Below are positions 1-9,189 of a stretch of DNA of 64,000 nucleotides, piece by piece (within the stretch, counting starts at the first letter, position 1; every line of letters starts with the position of its first letter). A program made the position numbers and the translations under genes. This DNA comes from Oscillospiraceae bacterium (GTDB lineage: Bacteria > Bacillota > Clostridia > Oscillospirales > Ruminococcaceae): positions 2,790,001 through 2,854,000 of the forward strand of contig CP107208.1 in NCBI GenBank assembly GCA_025758045.1, given 5' to 3'. Below the pieces are notes generated by a model that saw nothing but the letters and a program-made list of their open reading frames with translations, searched no databases and was not told the DNA's origin.

Positions 1-834
1 CTGCATCATCGTGCCTTTGTAGGCGTTTTCCAGCGCGGCCATCATCGTGCGGTTCTTGACATAGCGTCCGTTGACGAAGAAATGCTGGGCACCGCGGCTG
101 GCGCGGCAGGCCCGGGGCGGCGTGACCAGGCCGGTGACCTTATACAGCTCACTGCCGCCGTCCACAGGCAAAAGGTCGCGGGCGAACTCGCGGCCCAGCA
201 CCGCGTAGACCGTGCTGCGCAGGTCTCCGTCGCCGGGGGTCAAAAACTGCTGCTTGCCGTCCCGCAGAAAGCGGAAGCTGATCTCAGGGTGGGAGAGTGC
301 AGCGTGCAGGACGGTCTCAGAGACGAAGGTTCCCTCGCTGGCGTCCTTTTTCAGGAACTTCATGCGGGCGGGGGTGTTGTAGAACAGGTCGTTGACCGTG
401 ATGGTCGTGCCCACGGGGCGCGCGCCCGGCTCCATGCCCTGGGGCTCGCCGCCCTCGATGCGGTAGCAGCAGGCGTACTCGTCCGTTTCGGTACGGGTCA
501 GCACTTCCACTTTGGCCACGCTGGCGATGGACGCCAAGGCCTCGCCGCGGAATCCCAGGGTATGGATATGCCCCAGGTCATCCGCCGTGGCAATTTTGCT
601 GGTGGCATGGCGGATAAACGCCTTATCGATATATTCTGCTTCGATGCCGGTGCCGTTATCAGCAATCTGCAGTTGGGCAATGCCGCCGCGGGCCGCCGAG
701 AGGGTGATCTGGGTCGCCCCGGCATCGATGGCATTTTCCAGCAGTTCCTTGGCCACACTGGCCGGTCGTTCTACAACTTCACCGGCCGCGATCAGTTCGG
801 CGGTATGCTTGTCCAGCACACGAATTTTCGCCAT
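1..834 (-). CDS. mutL: DNA mismatch repair protein MutL, N-terminal 278 codons (cut by window edge)
   Basis: This is the GHKL ATPase half of MutL, which couples MutS mismatch recognition to downstream repair. Translation from the ATG at 834 begins MAKIRVLDKHTAELIAAGEV. It carries the family signatures ENAIDAG, DNGTGIEAEYIDKAF and FRGEALASIASVAKVEV in the expected order, then the transducer-domain start (FVNGRYVKNRTMM) near the edge. The C-terminal dimerisation domain lies outside the window. The start is 15 bases after the mutS stop, so mutS and mutL form one minus-strand unit. No internal stop is seen. Confidence 0.95.
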   Translation of the reverse strand, partial: MAKIRVLDKHTAELIAAGEVVERPASVAKELLENAIDAGATQITLSAARGGIAQLQIADNGTGIEAEYIDKAFIRHATSKIATADDLGHIHTLGFRGEALASIASVAKVEVLTRTETDEYACCYRIEGGEPQGMEPGARPVGTTITVNDLFYNTPARMKFLKKDASEGTFVSETVLHAALSHPEISFRFLRDGKQQFLTPGDGDLRSTVYAVLGREFARDLLPVDGGSELYKVTGLVTPPRACRASRGAQHFFVNGRYVKNRTMMAALENAYKGTMMQ

Positions 835-849
835 GGGTCTCACCTGCCT

Positions 850-3468
850 TTATTCTTTATCTAAAACGGTTTTCAGTTCGTACAGGAAGTTCAGCGCTTC
901 CAGCGGGGTCAGCGTTTCAATATCCACGCTGTGGAGCTTGTCCACCACCTCGCTGGGCACGCTGGGGTTGTTGTAGGCTTCTACGGTCTCAAAGTCCAAC
1001 TGCATCGTGTTGCTGCGGCCGGGGGCGTTGGCCTCCAACTGGCGCAGCACGGCGTGGGCGCGCTTGGTCACGCTGCCCGGCAGGCCCGCCAGTTTGGCGA
1101 CCTCAATGCCGTAGCTGTCATCCGCCGGGCCGGCGATGATGCGGCGCAGGAACGTGATGTCCTCGCCCCGTTTTTTGACGGCGATATTGTAGTTTTTGAC
1201 GCCGTGGATGTCCTGGTCCATGCTGGTCAGCTCGTGGTAATGGGTGGCGAACAGCGTTTTGCAGCCGATGTTCTCGCAGATATACTCTACCACAGCACGG
1301 GCGATGCTCATGCCGTCAAAGGTCGAAGTGCCGCGGCCGATCTCATCAAGAATGACCAGACTGTCCCTGGTGGCATGCTTGAGGATCTCGGCCACCTCGG
1401 TCATCTCAACCATAAAGGTGGACTGTCCGGCAGCCAAATCGTCCGAAGCACCCACGCGGGTGAAGATCGCATCCACAACACCGAGATGAGCACTGGCGGC
1501 GGGCACGAAGCTGCCGATCTGAGCCATCAGGGCGATCAGGGCGTTCTGGCGCATATAAGTGGATTTACCGGCCATGTTGGGGCCGGTGATGAGCAGCATG
1601 CGGTTCTCGTCCTCGTCCAGCAGGGTGTCGTTGGGGACAAATAAGCTGCCCTTGAGCATCTGCTCAATGACCGGGTGGCGGCCCTCTTTGATCTCGATCT
1701 CGCCGCTGGTATCCACCACCGGCAGGACGTAGTTGTTCTGGAGTGCGGCCTCGGCAAAACCAGCCAGTACATCCAGCTGGGCCACCGCCGAGGCGGTGCG
1801 CTGGATGCGCACGATCTGGTCGGAGATTTCCGTCAACAGGTCGGAGAAAAGCTGATGTTCCAGGACGAGCAGACGCTCATTGGCGCCGAGGATTTTATTT
1901 TCCAGCTCTTTCAATTCCGGCGTGATGTAGCGTTCGCCGGTGGTCAGGGTCTGCTTGCGGGTGAAGGTATCAGGCACCGAGTCAGTGTAGGAGCGGCTGA
2001 CCTCGATGTAGTAGCCGAACACCTTATTAAAGCCGATCTTCAGCTTAGGGATGCCGGTCTCCTCGCGGTATTTGGCTTCCAGATTGGAAAGATAGCCTTT
2101 GCCGCCGTGCATGATATCCCGCAGCTCGTCGACCTCGCTGTTGTACCCGGCGCGGATGGCGCCGCCGTCCTTTAAGGTAGCGGGCGGGTCATCGACCAGC
2201 GCGGTCGTGATTTTGTTCAGAATATCTTCCAGCGGGTCGATCTGGTCAGCCAGGTCTTTCAGCAGCGGTGCACCGCAGGCGGCGGCCTGGCTGCGCACTT
2301 CCGGCAGCATAGCGCAGGTATCGCCCAGGGCCTTGACCTCCCGCGGGGTGGCCGATCCGTAGAGAATACGGGTGGTCAGGCGCTCGATGTCAAAGACGTG
2401 GGAGAGCGCTTCTTTCAAATCGGCGCGGGCCATGTTGGCGGTGTAGAGCGCCTGCACAGCAGACAGGCGGCGGTTGATAGCCTCGGCGTCCACAAGGGGC
2501 TGCTCGATCCAGGAGCGCAGCAGGCGCTTGCCCATCGAGGTCTCGGTCTTGTCCAGCACCCAAAGCAGGGTGCCCCGCTTCTCGCGGCCGCGCATCGTCT
2601 CGGTCAGTTCGAGGTTCGCGCGAGTCACAGGCGACAGGCGCATGTACTGGGCGTCGGCATAGTTCTGCACGGTCTTGATACGCTCGACGCCGTGCTTCTG
2701 CGTTTCGTGCAGGTAGTTGATCATGGCAGCCACAGCATAAGGCACCAGGGCATCCTTCTCGTAGCCGAGGGCATCCCGCCAATCGGGGCCGAACTGGTTC
2801 GCCATGGCGGCTTCCATCACGCTGTCCTTAAAGCAGGCATCCTCCCGCAGTTCCACCAGGGCGTTGGTATGCTGCTTGATGTAGGCAGTCACATCCTTGA
2901 AGTCCAGCATCACCGGGCAAATCAGGATCTCACTGGGCATGTAGCGGCATAGCTCGGTAATGATTGCACCGCCGATCTTTTCGGCGTTCAACTCGGTGGC
3001 GTAGGCCTCGCCGGTGGAGATGTCAGCAAAGCAGATGCCAGCCTTCCAGCGGCCGCGGGTGCGCTTGGTGTAAACGCTGCAAAGGTAGTTGTTTTTGTCC
3101 TCGGCCAGCATGCTGCTCTCAATGACAGTGCCGGGGGTGACCACGCGGATGATGTCCCGTTTGACAAGGCCCTTGGCCAGGGCGGGGTCCTCCATCTGCT
3201 CACAGATAGCGACCTTGTAGCCCTTGGCGATGAGGCGGGCGACGTAGGTCTCGTAGGAGTGGAAGGGCACGCCGCACATGGGGGCGCGCTCCTCTTTGCC
3301 GCAGTTTTTGCCGGTCAGTGTCAGTTCCAGCTCTCGGGAGGCCGTTAAGGCATCGTCGTAGAACATCTCATAAAAATCGCCGACACGGTAAAACAGAATC
3401 TCGTTCGGGTGTTGTTTCTTGATTTCAAAATACTGCTGCATCATTGGGGAAACTGCTTGTTCCGCCAT
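850..3468 (-). CDS. mutS: DNA mismatch repair protein MutS
   Basis: MutS binds mismatches and small loops and licenses MutL. The 872-residue length is normal for bacterial MutS. The mismatch-reading F-x-E motif is F32-Y33-E34 (context GDFYEMFYDDA). The Walker A loop GPNMAGKST starts near residue 629, followed by the ABC signature/Walker B region (LVILDEIGRGTSTFDG) and the ATHYHEL switch. The gene sits between the YlbF/YmcA-like gene and mutL, as in many Firmicutes (B. subtilis order miaB-ymcA-mutS-mutL). No lesion is visible. Confidence 0.97.
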   Translation of the reverse strand: MAEQAVSPMMQQYFEIKKQHPNEILFYRVGDFYEMFYDDALTASRELELTLTGKNCGKEERAPMCGVPFHSYETYVARLIAKGYKVAICEQMEDPALAKGLVKRDIIRVVTPGTVIESSMLAEDKNNYLCSVYTKRTRGRWKAGICFADISTGEAYATELNAEKIGGAIITELCRYMPSEILICPVMLDFKDVTAYIKQHTNALVELREDACFKDSVMEAAMANQFGPDWRDALGYEKDALVPYAVAAMINYLHETQKHGVERIKTVQNYADAQYMRLSPVTRANLELTETMRGREKRGTLLWVLDKTETSMGKRLLRSWIEQPLVDAEAINRRLSAVQALYTANMARADLKEALSHVFDIERLTTRILYGSATPREVKALGDTCAMLPEVRSQAAACGAPLLKDLADQIDPLEDILNKITTALVDDPPATLKDGGAIRAGYNSEVDELRDIMHGGKGYLSNLEAKYREETGIPKLKIGFNKVFGYYIEVSRSYTDSVPDTFTRKQTLTTGERYITPELKELENKILGANERLLVLEHQLFSDLLTEISDQIVRIQRTASAVAQLDVLAGFAEAALQNNYVLPVVDTSGEIEIKEGRHPVIEQMLKGSLFVPNDTLLDEDENRMLLITGPNMAGKSTYMRQNALIALMAQIGSFVPAASAHLGVVDAIFTRVGASDDLAAGQSTFMVEMTEVAEILKHATRDSLVILDEIGRGTSTFDGMSIARAVVEYICENIGCKTLFATHYHELTSMDQDIHGVKNYNIAVKKRGEDITFLRRIIAGPADDSYGIEVAKLAGLPGSVTKRAHAVLRQLEANAPGRSNTMQLDFETVEAYNNPSVPSEVVDKLHSVDIETLTPLEALNFLYELKTVLDKE

Positions 3469-3517
3469 GGTTCACACTCCTGTGTTTTCTGCAAAAGTTG
3501 GTTGTACGGGTCAGGGT

Positions 3518-3925
3518 TTAGTGGCAGCCGCCGCAGGTGGAGCAGCTGCCGGTGCAGCCGCCGGAGGGAGCCTGCACGGTCATGGGGTCGCCGCCATTCA
3601 TGGCGGTGTTGATGATGGCGTCAATGTGGCTGACCATGGCCTCGCACTCAGACTTGGCGGCATTGTAGCGGACCATGCCCTCGCTGGCCATGATCTGGCT
3701 GTACAGGTCGTTGACGCGCTGGTTCAGCTCGGCCACGCGGGCGGCGTCGGTCTCGGCCTTGGCGCTCTCGTTGTTCAGGTCCAGGCGGGCCAGGTTGAAC
3801 TCACCGATGAGGTTCTGCAGTTCTTCGTCGCTGTCGTTCTCGCGGCGGGCAGCGTCCAGCTCCAGGTAGCGGGGGTCGGTCTGCAGGGCAGCGGCGGCTT
3901 TTTTAAACAGATCAATGCAATCCAT
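3518..3925 (-). CDS. YlbF/YmcA family protein with Cys-rich C-terminal tail
   Basis: This 135-residue, mostly helical protein resembles the YlbF/YmcA (RicF/RicA) family. In B. subtilis these proteins form the Y-complex that assists RNase Y-dependent mRNA maturation and Spo0A/ComK control. Its position between miaB and mutS matches ymcA. The unusual part is the tail after a GG linker, with Cys124, Cys128, Cys131, Cys134 and a terminal His135, which looks like a metal or Fe-S ligand set. The family call comes from fold-like sequence features and synteny; the tail function is inferred. Confidence 0.8.
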   Translation of the reverse strand: MDCIDLFKKAAAALQTDPRYLELDAARRENDSDEELQNLIGEFNLARLDLNNESAKAETDAARVAELNQRVNDLYSQIMASEGMVRYNAAKSECEAMVSHIDAIINTAMNGGDPMTVQAPSGGCTGSCSTCGGCH

Positions 3926-3977
3926 GATAGGTTCTCCTTATGAATAAAAATGTAATAAAGCGTGAAATTTTTGCGGT

Positions 3978-5363
3978 TTAGTCCTGCACCAGCTCGCCTA
4001 CCAGCAAGGCGGCGCGGGAGCCGGTCAGGTGGACGTTTGCCCACTGACCGATGAGGGATTCCGGAGCCTGGAACTCGACCACCAGGTTGTTGTCCAGGCG
4101 GCCATTGACAGTGCCGGCGGTGCGGCCTGCGGCTTCGACCAGTACGCGGACGGTCTGGCCGGCCATGGCAGCGGTGGCCGCAAAGGCAAACTCATCCTGC
4201 GTTTTCAGCAGGCGCTCCATGCGGGCGGCTTTCTCGGCGTGGGTGGTGGGGTCGTCCATCTTGGCGGCCGGGGTGCCGGTGCGCTTGGAGTAAATAAAGG
4301 TGAACAGCTGCATATAGCCCACCTTGCGGACGAGGTCCAGCGTTGCCTGGAAGTCCTCCTCAGTCTCGCCGGGGAAGCCGACGATGATGTCGCTGGAGAA
4401 GGTCACGCCAGGGATCTTTTCCCGGGCGTAGTCGACGAGATCCATATACTGGGCCACGGTGTAGTGGCGGTTCATCTCTTTCAGCAGGCGGTCACTGCCG
4501 GACTGCACCGGCAGGTGGATATGCTTGCACAGATGCTCCTGCGCGGCGATGGTGTCGATCAGCTTGCGGCTGGCGTCCTTGGGATGGCTGGTCATGAAGC
4601 GGATCTGGTAGTCGCCGGGCACGGTGCAGAGCAGGTTGAGCAGGTCGGAAAAATCGATCTTTTCCGCAAGGCCCTTGCCATAGCTGTTGACGTTCTGGCC
4701 CAGCAGGGTGATCTCCTTGTAGCCTTGGGCAATCAGCTCCTTGAACTCGGCCAGGATGGCGGCGGGTTCACGGCTGCGCTCCCGTCCGCGGACGTAGGGC
4801 ACGATGCAGTAGGTGCAGAAGTTATCACAACCGTACATGATGGGCAGCCAGGCGCGGAAGCCGGAATCGCGGCGGATGGGCATTTCCTCGACGACGGCGT
4901 TGCGCTCCTCGGGGTTTTCGAGGTAGCGCTTGCCGCGGCTGATACGCTGGGCCAGCATGGCGGGCAGGCGGTCGATGCCGTCCACGCCGAAGACCAGGTC
5001 GACGTAGGGGTAGCTCTGGCGCAGCTTCTCCACGATGTGGGCCTGCTGGGCCATGCAGCCGCAAACGCCGATGATGAGGCGCGGGTTCTGCTCTTTCAGC
5101 TTTTTCAGCGCACCTACGTTGCCGAAAACACGCTGCTCGGCATGTTCGCGCACGGCGCAGGTGTTGAAAAGGATGAGGTCGGCATGCTCAACGTTATCGC
5201 ACAGGCCGAAACCGACATCCTGCAAAACGCCCTTGATCTTCTCGCCATCGTTGACATTCTGCTGGCAGCCGTAGCTGCGCACATAGGCCAGGGGCGGCGT
5301 ATCGTAAAACGAGGCCAGCACCTTGGCGGCGGCTTCGTTGTGGGTATAGGTCAGTTTTTCCAA
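3978..5363 (-). CDS. miaB: tRNA-2-methylthio-N6-dimethylallyladenosine synthase MiaB
   Basis: This radical-SAM methylthiotransferase makes ms2i6A at position 37 of tRNAs. The N-terminal UPF0004 domain carries the cysteines in SYGCQQN, FNTCAVREHAE and GVCGCMAQ. The radical-SAM cluster motif is C179-x3-C183-x2-C186 (YGCDNFCTYC), and a TRAM domain ends the protein. I chose a TTG start at 5363 because AAGGAGA (complement of 5371-5377) stands eight bases upstream and the protein then begins (M)EKLTYTHNE, giving 461 residues. An in-frame start at 5447 would add 28 residues unlike the family. Confidence 0.94.
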   Translation of the reverse strand: MEKLTYTHNEAAAKVLASFYDTPPLAYVRSYGCQQNVNDGEKIKGVLQDVGFGLCDNVEHADLILFNTCAVREHAEQRVFGNVGALKKLKEQNPRLIIGVCGCMAQQAHIVEKLRQSYPYVDLVFGVDGIDRLPAMLAQRISRGKRYLENPEERNAVVEEMPIRRDSGFRAWLPIMYGCDNFCTYCIVPYVRGRERSREPAAILAEFKELIAQGYKEITLLGQNVNSYGKGLAEKIDFSDLLNLLCTVPGDYQIRFMTSHPKDASRKLIDTIAAQEHLCKHIHLPVQSGSDRLLKEMNRHYTVAQYMDLVDYAREKIPGVTFSSDIIVGFPGETEEDFQATLDLVRKVGYMQLFTFIYSKRTGTPAAKMDDPTTHAEKAARMERLLKTQDEFAFAATAAMAGQTVRVLVEAAGRTAGTVNGRLDNNLVVEFQAPESLIGQWANVHLTGSRAALLVGELVQD

Positions 5364-5527
5364 GTCCAGTTCTCCTTGCAGGTGCCTGCATACAGGCACA
5401 AAATCCAGATATACCATATTAGTATAGCAAATCAGGCGCAAAAGCACAAGCGCTAGTTCTGGATTTTTTGCGCTTCGGTCCGGTTTCTGACCTCATCACA
5501 GTTTTTGAGGGCAGCACACAGCAAAAA

Positions 5528-5562
5528 GCGGCAGCACCGCATAGCGCAGTGCCGCCCCTTTT
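5528..5562. terminator. Bidirectional hairpin terminator
   Basis: GCGGCA (5528-5533) pairs with TGCCGC (5550-5555) around a GC-rich inner arm. A-tracts before and T-tracts after the stem give a U-run on either strand. It mainly serves the minus-strand XRE/membrane-protein unit ending at 5584. Confidence 0.7.
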
Positions 5563-5583
5563 ATTCGTTGGTACGTATGTTAT

Positions 5584-6066
5584 TTAGTCGTCTTTTTCTT
5601 CTTTGTCAAACTCGTTTTCCAGCTGTTCATGGCGCTTTTTGTAGACAGCGCTGCAAAGCTGGAGTACCACCAGCGCCAACACGAAGGTGGTGCCCGCCGC
5701 AATGGCCGCGCAGGCCAGATGGATGGCCAGCGGCACATCGAACGCCGACATCCTTACAAATGTAAAAACGCCGATGACCGCCGCACCCGCAAGGCTGAAC
5801 AGCACATTGGTGCCGGCAGCGTTTTTAATGCGGCGGCTCCAAAGCCCGGCACGCAGGCAGGCGACGACAATGTAGACGCAGCTAATCATAAACACAGCCC
5901 AGGTGCCTGCCATCTCCCGCATGGTAAAGCCGAGCAATCCCTCCCCCAGCAAGACAACCAGCAGCAGCGACCAGACCAGCCAGAAGCCGCGGCTTTCGAT
6001 GGTAAGCATGGTGCGTTCCTGCATTTCGTCCAACTGATTTTTGCCGAAAAGTTGTGCTAATTTCAT
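5584..6066 (-). CDS. Small four-TM membrane protein paired with an XRE regulator
   Basis: This 160-residue protein has a short charged N-terminus (LFGKNQLDEMQERTML), about four hydrophobic segments (roughly residues 28-48, 55-73, 84-105 and 114-138), and a very acidic C-terminus ending KEEKDD. It resembles DUF6773-like membrane proteins found beside small XRE regulators in Clostridia; I am not certain of the family number. It starts 2 bases after the XRE gene and is co-transcribed with it. Function is unknown. Such pairs are often linked to envelope stress or autoregulation, but nothing here proves that. Confidence 0.75.
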   Translation of the reverse strand: MKLAQLFGKNQLDEMQERTMLTIESRGFWLVWSLLLVVLLGEGLLGFTMREMAGTWAVFMISCVYIVVACLRAGLWSRRIKNAAGTNVLFSLAGAAVIGVFTFVRMSAFDVPLAIHLACAAIAAGTTFVLALVVLQLCSAVYKKRHEQLENEFDKEEKDD

Positions 6067-6068
6067 AG

Positions 6069-6266
6069 TTATTCCTCCCAGAATAGATCATCTAAGGTTT
6101 TGCCCAGCACCTTGCAGATGCTGCGGCAAAGATTGATGGTGGGGTTATACTCCCCTTTTTCAATGGCGTTGACGGTCTGGCGCGATACGCCGACAGCCTC
6201 CGCCAGTGTTCCCTGCGTCATGTCCTTTTCGGCGCGGGCGGCTTTCAGTTTCAGGTTTTTGGCCAA
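6069..6266 (-). CDS. XRE-family HTH transcriptional regulator (YozG-like, 65 aa)
   Basis: This one-domain Cro/CI-type DNA-binding protein has the helix-turn-helix in residues about 16-40 (TLAEAVGVSRQTVNAIEKGEYNP) followed by the conserved PTINLCRSICKVLGKTLDDLF tail of the YozG/YgzD-like group. It is the first gene of a two-gene unit with the membrane protein. Its promoter lies directly upstream (6297-6325), and autoregulation is likely by analogy. Confidence 0.9.
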   Translation of the reverse strand: MAKNLKLKAARAEKDMTQGTLAEAVGVSRQTVNAIEKGEYNPTINLCRSICKVLGKTLDDLFWEE

Positions 6267-6296
6267 CTTCCCTGCCTCCTTTCAGATGGTGTAACC

Positions 6297-6325
6297 AGTA
6301 TAGCACCGCCCTTCTGCAATGTCAA
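6297..6325 (-). promoter_or_regulatory. Sigma-A promoter of the XRE/membrane-protein unit
   Basis: On the minus strand, TTGACA (6320-6325) and TATACT (6297-6302) are separated by exactly 17 bases. An AT-rich stretch (6326-6345) lies immediately upstream. Confidence 0.8.
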
Positions 6326-6372
6326 GTATATATTACATTTTATCTTTTATTTTTTTCTTTTTGTCGTTTTGC

Positions 6373-6401
6373 TTGCGATTGGCCCTGCGCCGTGTTATGA
6401 T
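6373..6401 (+). promoter_or_regulatory. Probable promoter of nadE
   Basis: TTGCGA (6373-6378) and TATGAT (6396-6401) with a 17-base spacer, 37 bases before the nadE start. It diverges from the XRE promoter. Confidence 0.6.
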
Positions 6402-6437
6402 AGGCCTATACTACTTTATAAAAAGGAAGTTTGGCGA

Positions 6438-8375
6438 ATGAAGTACAGCTTTCCCGCTTTTGAAAATGGATTTGTCCGCGCAGCCGCCGCCACCCCCGCC
6501 CTGCACGTGGCAGACTGCGCCTATAATGCCCAGCAGATCATTGACGCTATGAGCGTGTACGCAGCCCAGGGCGTGCAGTTGGTCTGCTTTCCTGAATTTT
6601 GCCTGACCGGCTACACCTGCAGCGACCTGTTTTTGCAGCAGACCCTGCTGAAGGGTGCCGAAGACGGCCTGGCTGCCATCCTGGAGGCAAGCCGCGGGCT
6701 GAACCTGGTGGCGCTGGTGGGCCTGCCAGTTGCCCATGACGGCAAGCTGTACAACTGCGCCGCCGTTTTGTGCAACGGTGAGCTGCTGGGCCTGGTGCCG
6801 AAGCAGCACCTGCCTAACTATGGCGAATTTTACGAGAAGCGCCACTTTGTGCCCGGCATGGCCGAGCCGGAGTGCATTGAGTTTGCGGGGCAGGAAACGC
6901 TCATCGGCACGCGGCTGCTTTTCAGCTGCAAGCAGCTGAAAAGCTTTGTGCTGGGCGTAGAAGTGTGTGAGGACCTATGGAGCCCCGTGCCCCCCAGCTG
7001 CGCGCTGGCACTGGCCGGCGCGACCGTGATTGCCAACCTCTCCGCCAGCGACGAGACCATCGGCAAGGCCGCCTACCGCCGCCAGCTTATCAGCGGGCAG
7101 AGCGCACGGCTGCTGTGTGCCTATCTCTACGCCGACGCCGGCCACGGCGAAAGCACCACCGATATGACCTTTGCCGGGCATAACCTGATTGCCGAAAACG
7201 GCACCCTGCTGGCCGAGACTGCTCCCTTTGAAGGCGGCACCGCTATGACCGAGCTGGACCTGGACCGCATGGTGCAGGAGCGCCAGCGCAACACCACCTT
7301 TATGCCGGAGACCGCCGGGTACACCCGCGTGGAGTTTGAGCTGCCGCCTGTGGAACTGGCCCTGACGCGGCAGGTCTCCCCCACGCCGTTTGTGCCCCAG
7401 GATACCGCCGCCCGTGCCGAACGCTGCGAGCTGATCCTGCGCATCCAGGCGGAGGGCCTCGCCAAGCGCATCGAGCATACCCACGCCAAGTGCGCCGTGC
7501 TGGGCATCTCCGGCGGGCTGGACAGCTGTCTGGCTTTGCTGGTGGCCGTGCGTGCCTGCAAGGTGCTGCACCGCGACCCGAAAGAAATTGTAGCCTTGAC
7601 GATGCCCTGCTTCGGCACCACTAAGCGCACCCGCTCCAACGCCGAAATTTTGTGCGAGGCGCTGGGTGTCAGCTTTGCCGAGATCAACATCACCAACACC
7701 GTCAACAGCCATTTTGCGGACATTGGGCAGGACCCGCAGACCTACGATGTCACCTTTGAGAACTGCCAGGCCCGCGTGCGCACGCTGGAGCTGATGGACT
7801 ACGCCAACAAAAACGGCGGCTTTGTCATCGGCACCGGTGACTTGAGCGAGCTGGCCCTCGGCTGGGCCACCTACAACGGCGACCACATGAGCATGTACGG
7901 TGTCAACGCGGGCGTGCCCAAAACGCTGGTGCGTCACATTGTGCAGTATGTGGCCGACACCTGCGGCGATAAGCAGTTGAGCGATGTGCTGCTGGATATT
8001 CTGGATACGCCCGTCAGCCCCGAACTGCTGCCCACCGCTGAGGACGGCACCATCGCCCAGCAGACCGAGAAGCTGGTTGGCCCTTATGAACTGCACGATT
8101 TTTATTTGTACTACGTGCTGCGCTTCGGCTTTGGACCTGCCAAAATTTACCACTTGGCCCGCACCTCCTTTGCAGGCAAGTACGAGCCGGAAGTACTGCT
8201 GGCCTGGCTGAAGAATTTCTACCGCCGCTTCTTTGCCCAGCAGTTCAAGCGCAGTTGTCTGCCCGACGGCCCGAAAGTCGGATCGGTCACGCTGTCCCCC
8301 CGCGGTGACTGGCGCATGCCCAGCGATGCCTGCAACGCTTTGTGGATGGCCGAGCTGGAGAAGATCACGCTGTAA
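6438..8375 (+). CDS. nadE: Glutamine-dependent NAD+ synthetase
   Basis: NadE makes NAD from nicotinate adenine dinucleotide, ATP and glutamine-derived ammonia. The N-terminal nitrilase-type glutaminase domain shows the triad E53 (FPEF), K122 (VPKQH) and C177 (VEVCEDLW). The C-terminal ATP-pyrophosphatase domain has the P-loop SGGLDS at about 358-363. The 645-residue length fits the two-domain enzyme. I chose the ATG at 6438 because AAGGAAG precedes it and the protein then starts MKYSFPAFENGFVRAAAATP, as in relatives. It is followed after 21 bases by the RraA-like gene. Confidence 0.95.
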   Translation: MKYSFPAFENGFVRAAAATPALHVADCAYNAQQIIDAMSVYAAQGVQLVCFPEFCLTGYTCSDLFLQQTLLKGAEDGLAAILEASRGLNLVALVGLPVAHDGKLYNCAAVLCNGELLGLVPKQHLPNYGEFYEKRHFVPGMAEPECIEFAGQETLIGTRLLFSCKQLKSFVLGVEVCEDLWSPVPPSCALALAGATVIANLSASDETIGKAAYRRQLISGQSARLLCAYLYADAGHGESTTDMTFAGHNLIAENGTLLAETAPFEGGTAMTELDLDRMVQERQRNTTFMPETAGYTRVEFELPPVELALTRQVSPTPFVPQDTAARAERCELILRIQAEGLAKRIEHTHAKCAVLGISGGLDSCLALLVAVRACKVLHRDPKEIVALTMPCFGTTKRTRSNAEILCEALGVSFAEINITNTVNSHFADIGQDPQTYDVTFENCQARVRTLELMDYANKNGGFVIGTGDLSELALGWATYNGDHMSMYGVNAGVPKTLVRHIVQYVADTCGDKQLSDVLLDILDTPVSPELLPTAEDGTIAQQTEKLVGPYELHDFYLYYVLRFGFGPAKIYHLARTSFAGKYEPEVLLAWLKNFYRRFFAQQFKRSCLPDGPKVGSVTLSPRGDWRMPSDACNALWMAELEKITL

Positions 8376-8396
8376 TATAAAGAAGGAAGTGCTGTT

Positions 8397-9110
8397 ATGG
8401 CCATGTGGAAAAACGACGACGAAATGTTCGCCCTGATGAAGGAGAAACTGTACACCCCCGTTGTGGGCGATATTCTGGATCAGATGGGATACAAGCACCA
8501 GTTTTTGCCTGCCTCCATCCGCCCGCTGGCGGCCCAGGTGCCCACGGCGCCCTACATCCTGCCCGGCGAGACCGAGGACAAGCGGCTTATACTGGCCGGT
8601 TACGCCTGCACCGTGCTGGAAAATGACGTGTACGAGTACCAGGCACAGAAGCCCTTTGGCTATATGACCGAAGCGCTGGACGACTTGAAGCCCAACGAAA
8701 TTTATATCGCCACCGGTGCCCACAACAGCGCCCTGTGGGGCGAGCTGCTGACCGCCTGCGGCAAGGCCCGCGGTGCGGTAGGCGCCGTGCTGGACGGCTA
8801 CACCCGCGACACGCCGAAAGTGATCGAGCAGAACTTCCCGGTTTTCTGCACCGGCACCTGGGCGCAGGATTCCTCGGTACGCACCTATGTGTTCCAGTGG
8901 CGGTGCCCGATCGAGATTGGGCAGGTCACGATCCACAACGGCGACATCGTGTTCGGCGATATTGACGGCGTGCTGATCATCCCGAAAGAAATCGCGCCCG
9001 AAGTGCTGGAAAAGGCTCTGGAAAAAGCCAGCACCGAAAAGACGATGCGCAAGGCCATTGAAAACGGCATGCTGGTGACCGAGGCGTTTGCCAAGTTTGG
9101 CGTGCTGTAA
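8397..9110 (+). CDS. RraA family protein
   Basis: This 237-residue protein has the RraA/HMG-CHA aldolase-like fold. The N-terminal TPVVGDILDQMG and central GAVGAVLDGYTRDT segments match the substrate/metal site of the family, and the C-terminal half has the GDIVFGDIDGVLIIP block. Members include 4-hydroxy-4-methyl-2-oxoglutarate/oxaloacetate aldolases and RNase E inhibitors; the sequence alone does not separate these, and catabolic copies are usually lyases. It has its own SD (AGAAGGAAG) and lies 21 bases after nadE, so is probably co-transcribed. Confidence 0.85.
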   Translation: MAMWKNDDEMFALMKEKLYTPVVGDILDQMGYKHQFLPASIRPLAAQVPTAPYILPGETEDKRLILAGYACTVLENDVYEYQAQKPFGYMTEALDDLKPNEIYIATGAHNSALWGELLTACGKARGAVGAVLDGYTRDTPKVIEQNFPVFCTGTWAQDSSVRTYVFQWRCPIEIGQVTIHNGDIVFGDIDGVLIIPKEIAPEVLEKALEKASTEKTMRKAIENGMLVTEAFAKFGVL

Positions 9111-9125
9111 ATTTACACAATACTA

Positions 9126-9170
9126 AAAGCGGAGGATGCCCGGGTGGGTGTCCTCCGCTTTGCTTTTGTT
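9126..9170. terminator. Bidirectional intrinsic terminator
   Basis: An 11-base perfect stem (AAAGCGGAGGA at 9126-9136, TCCTCCGCTTT at 9151-9161) is followed by TGCTTTTG. It serves the plus-strand nadE/rraA unit and the minus-strand cobO end. Confidence 0.88.
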
Positions 9171-9189
9171 TTGGTTTTATAAAGGGGCG

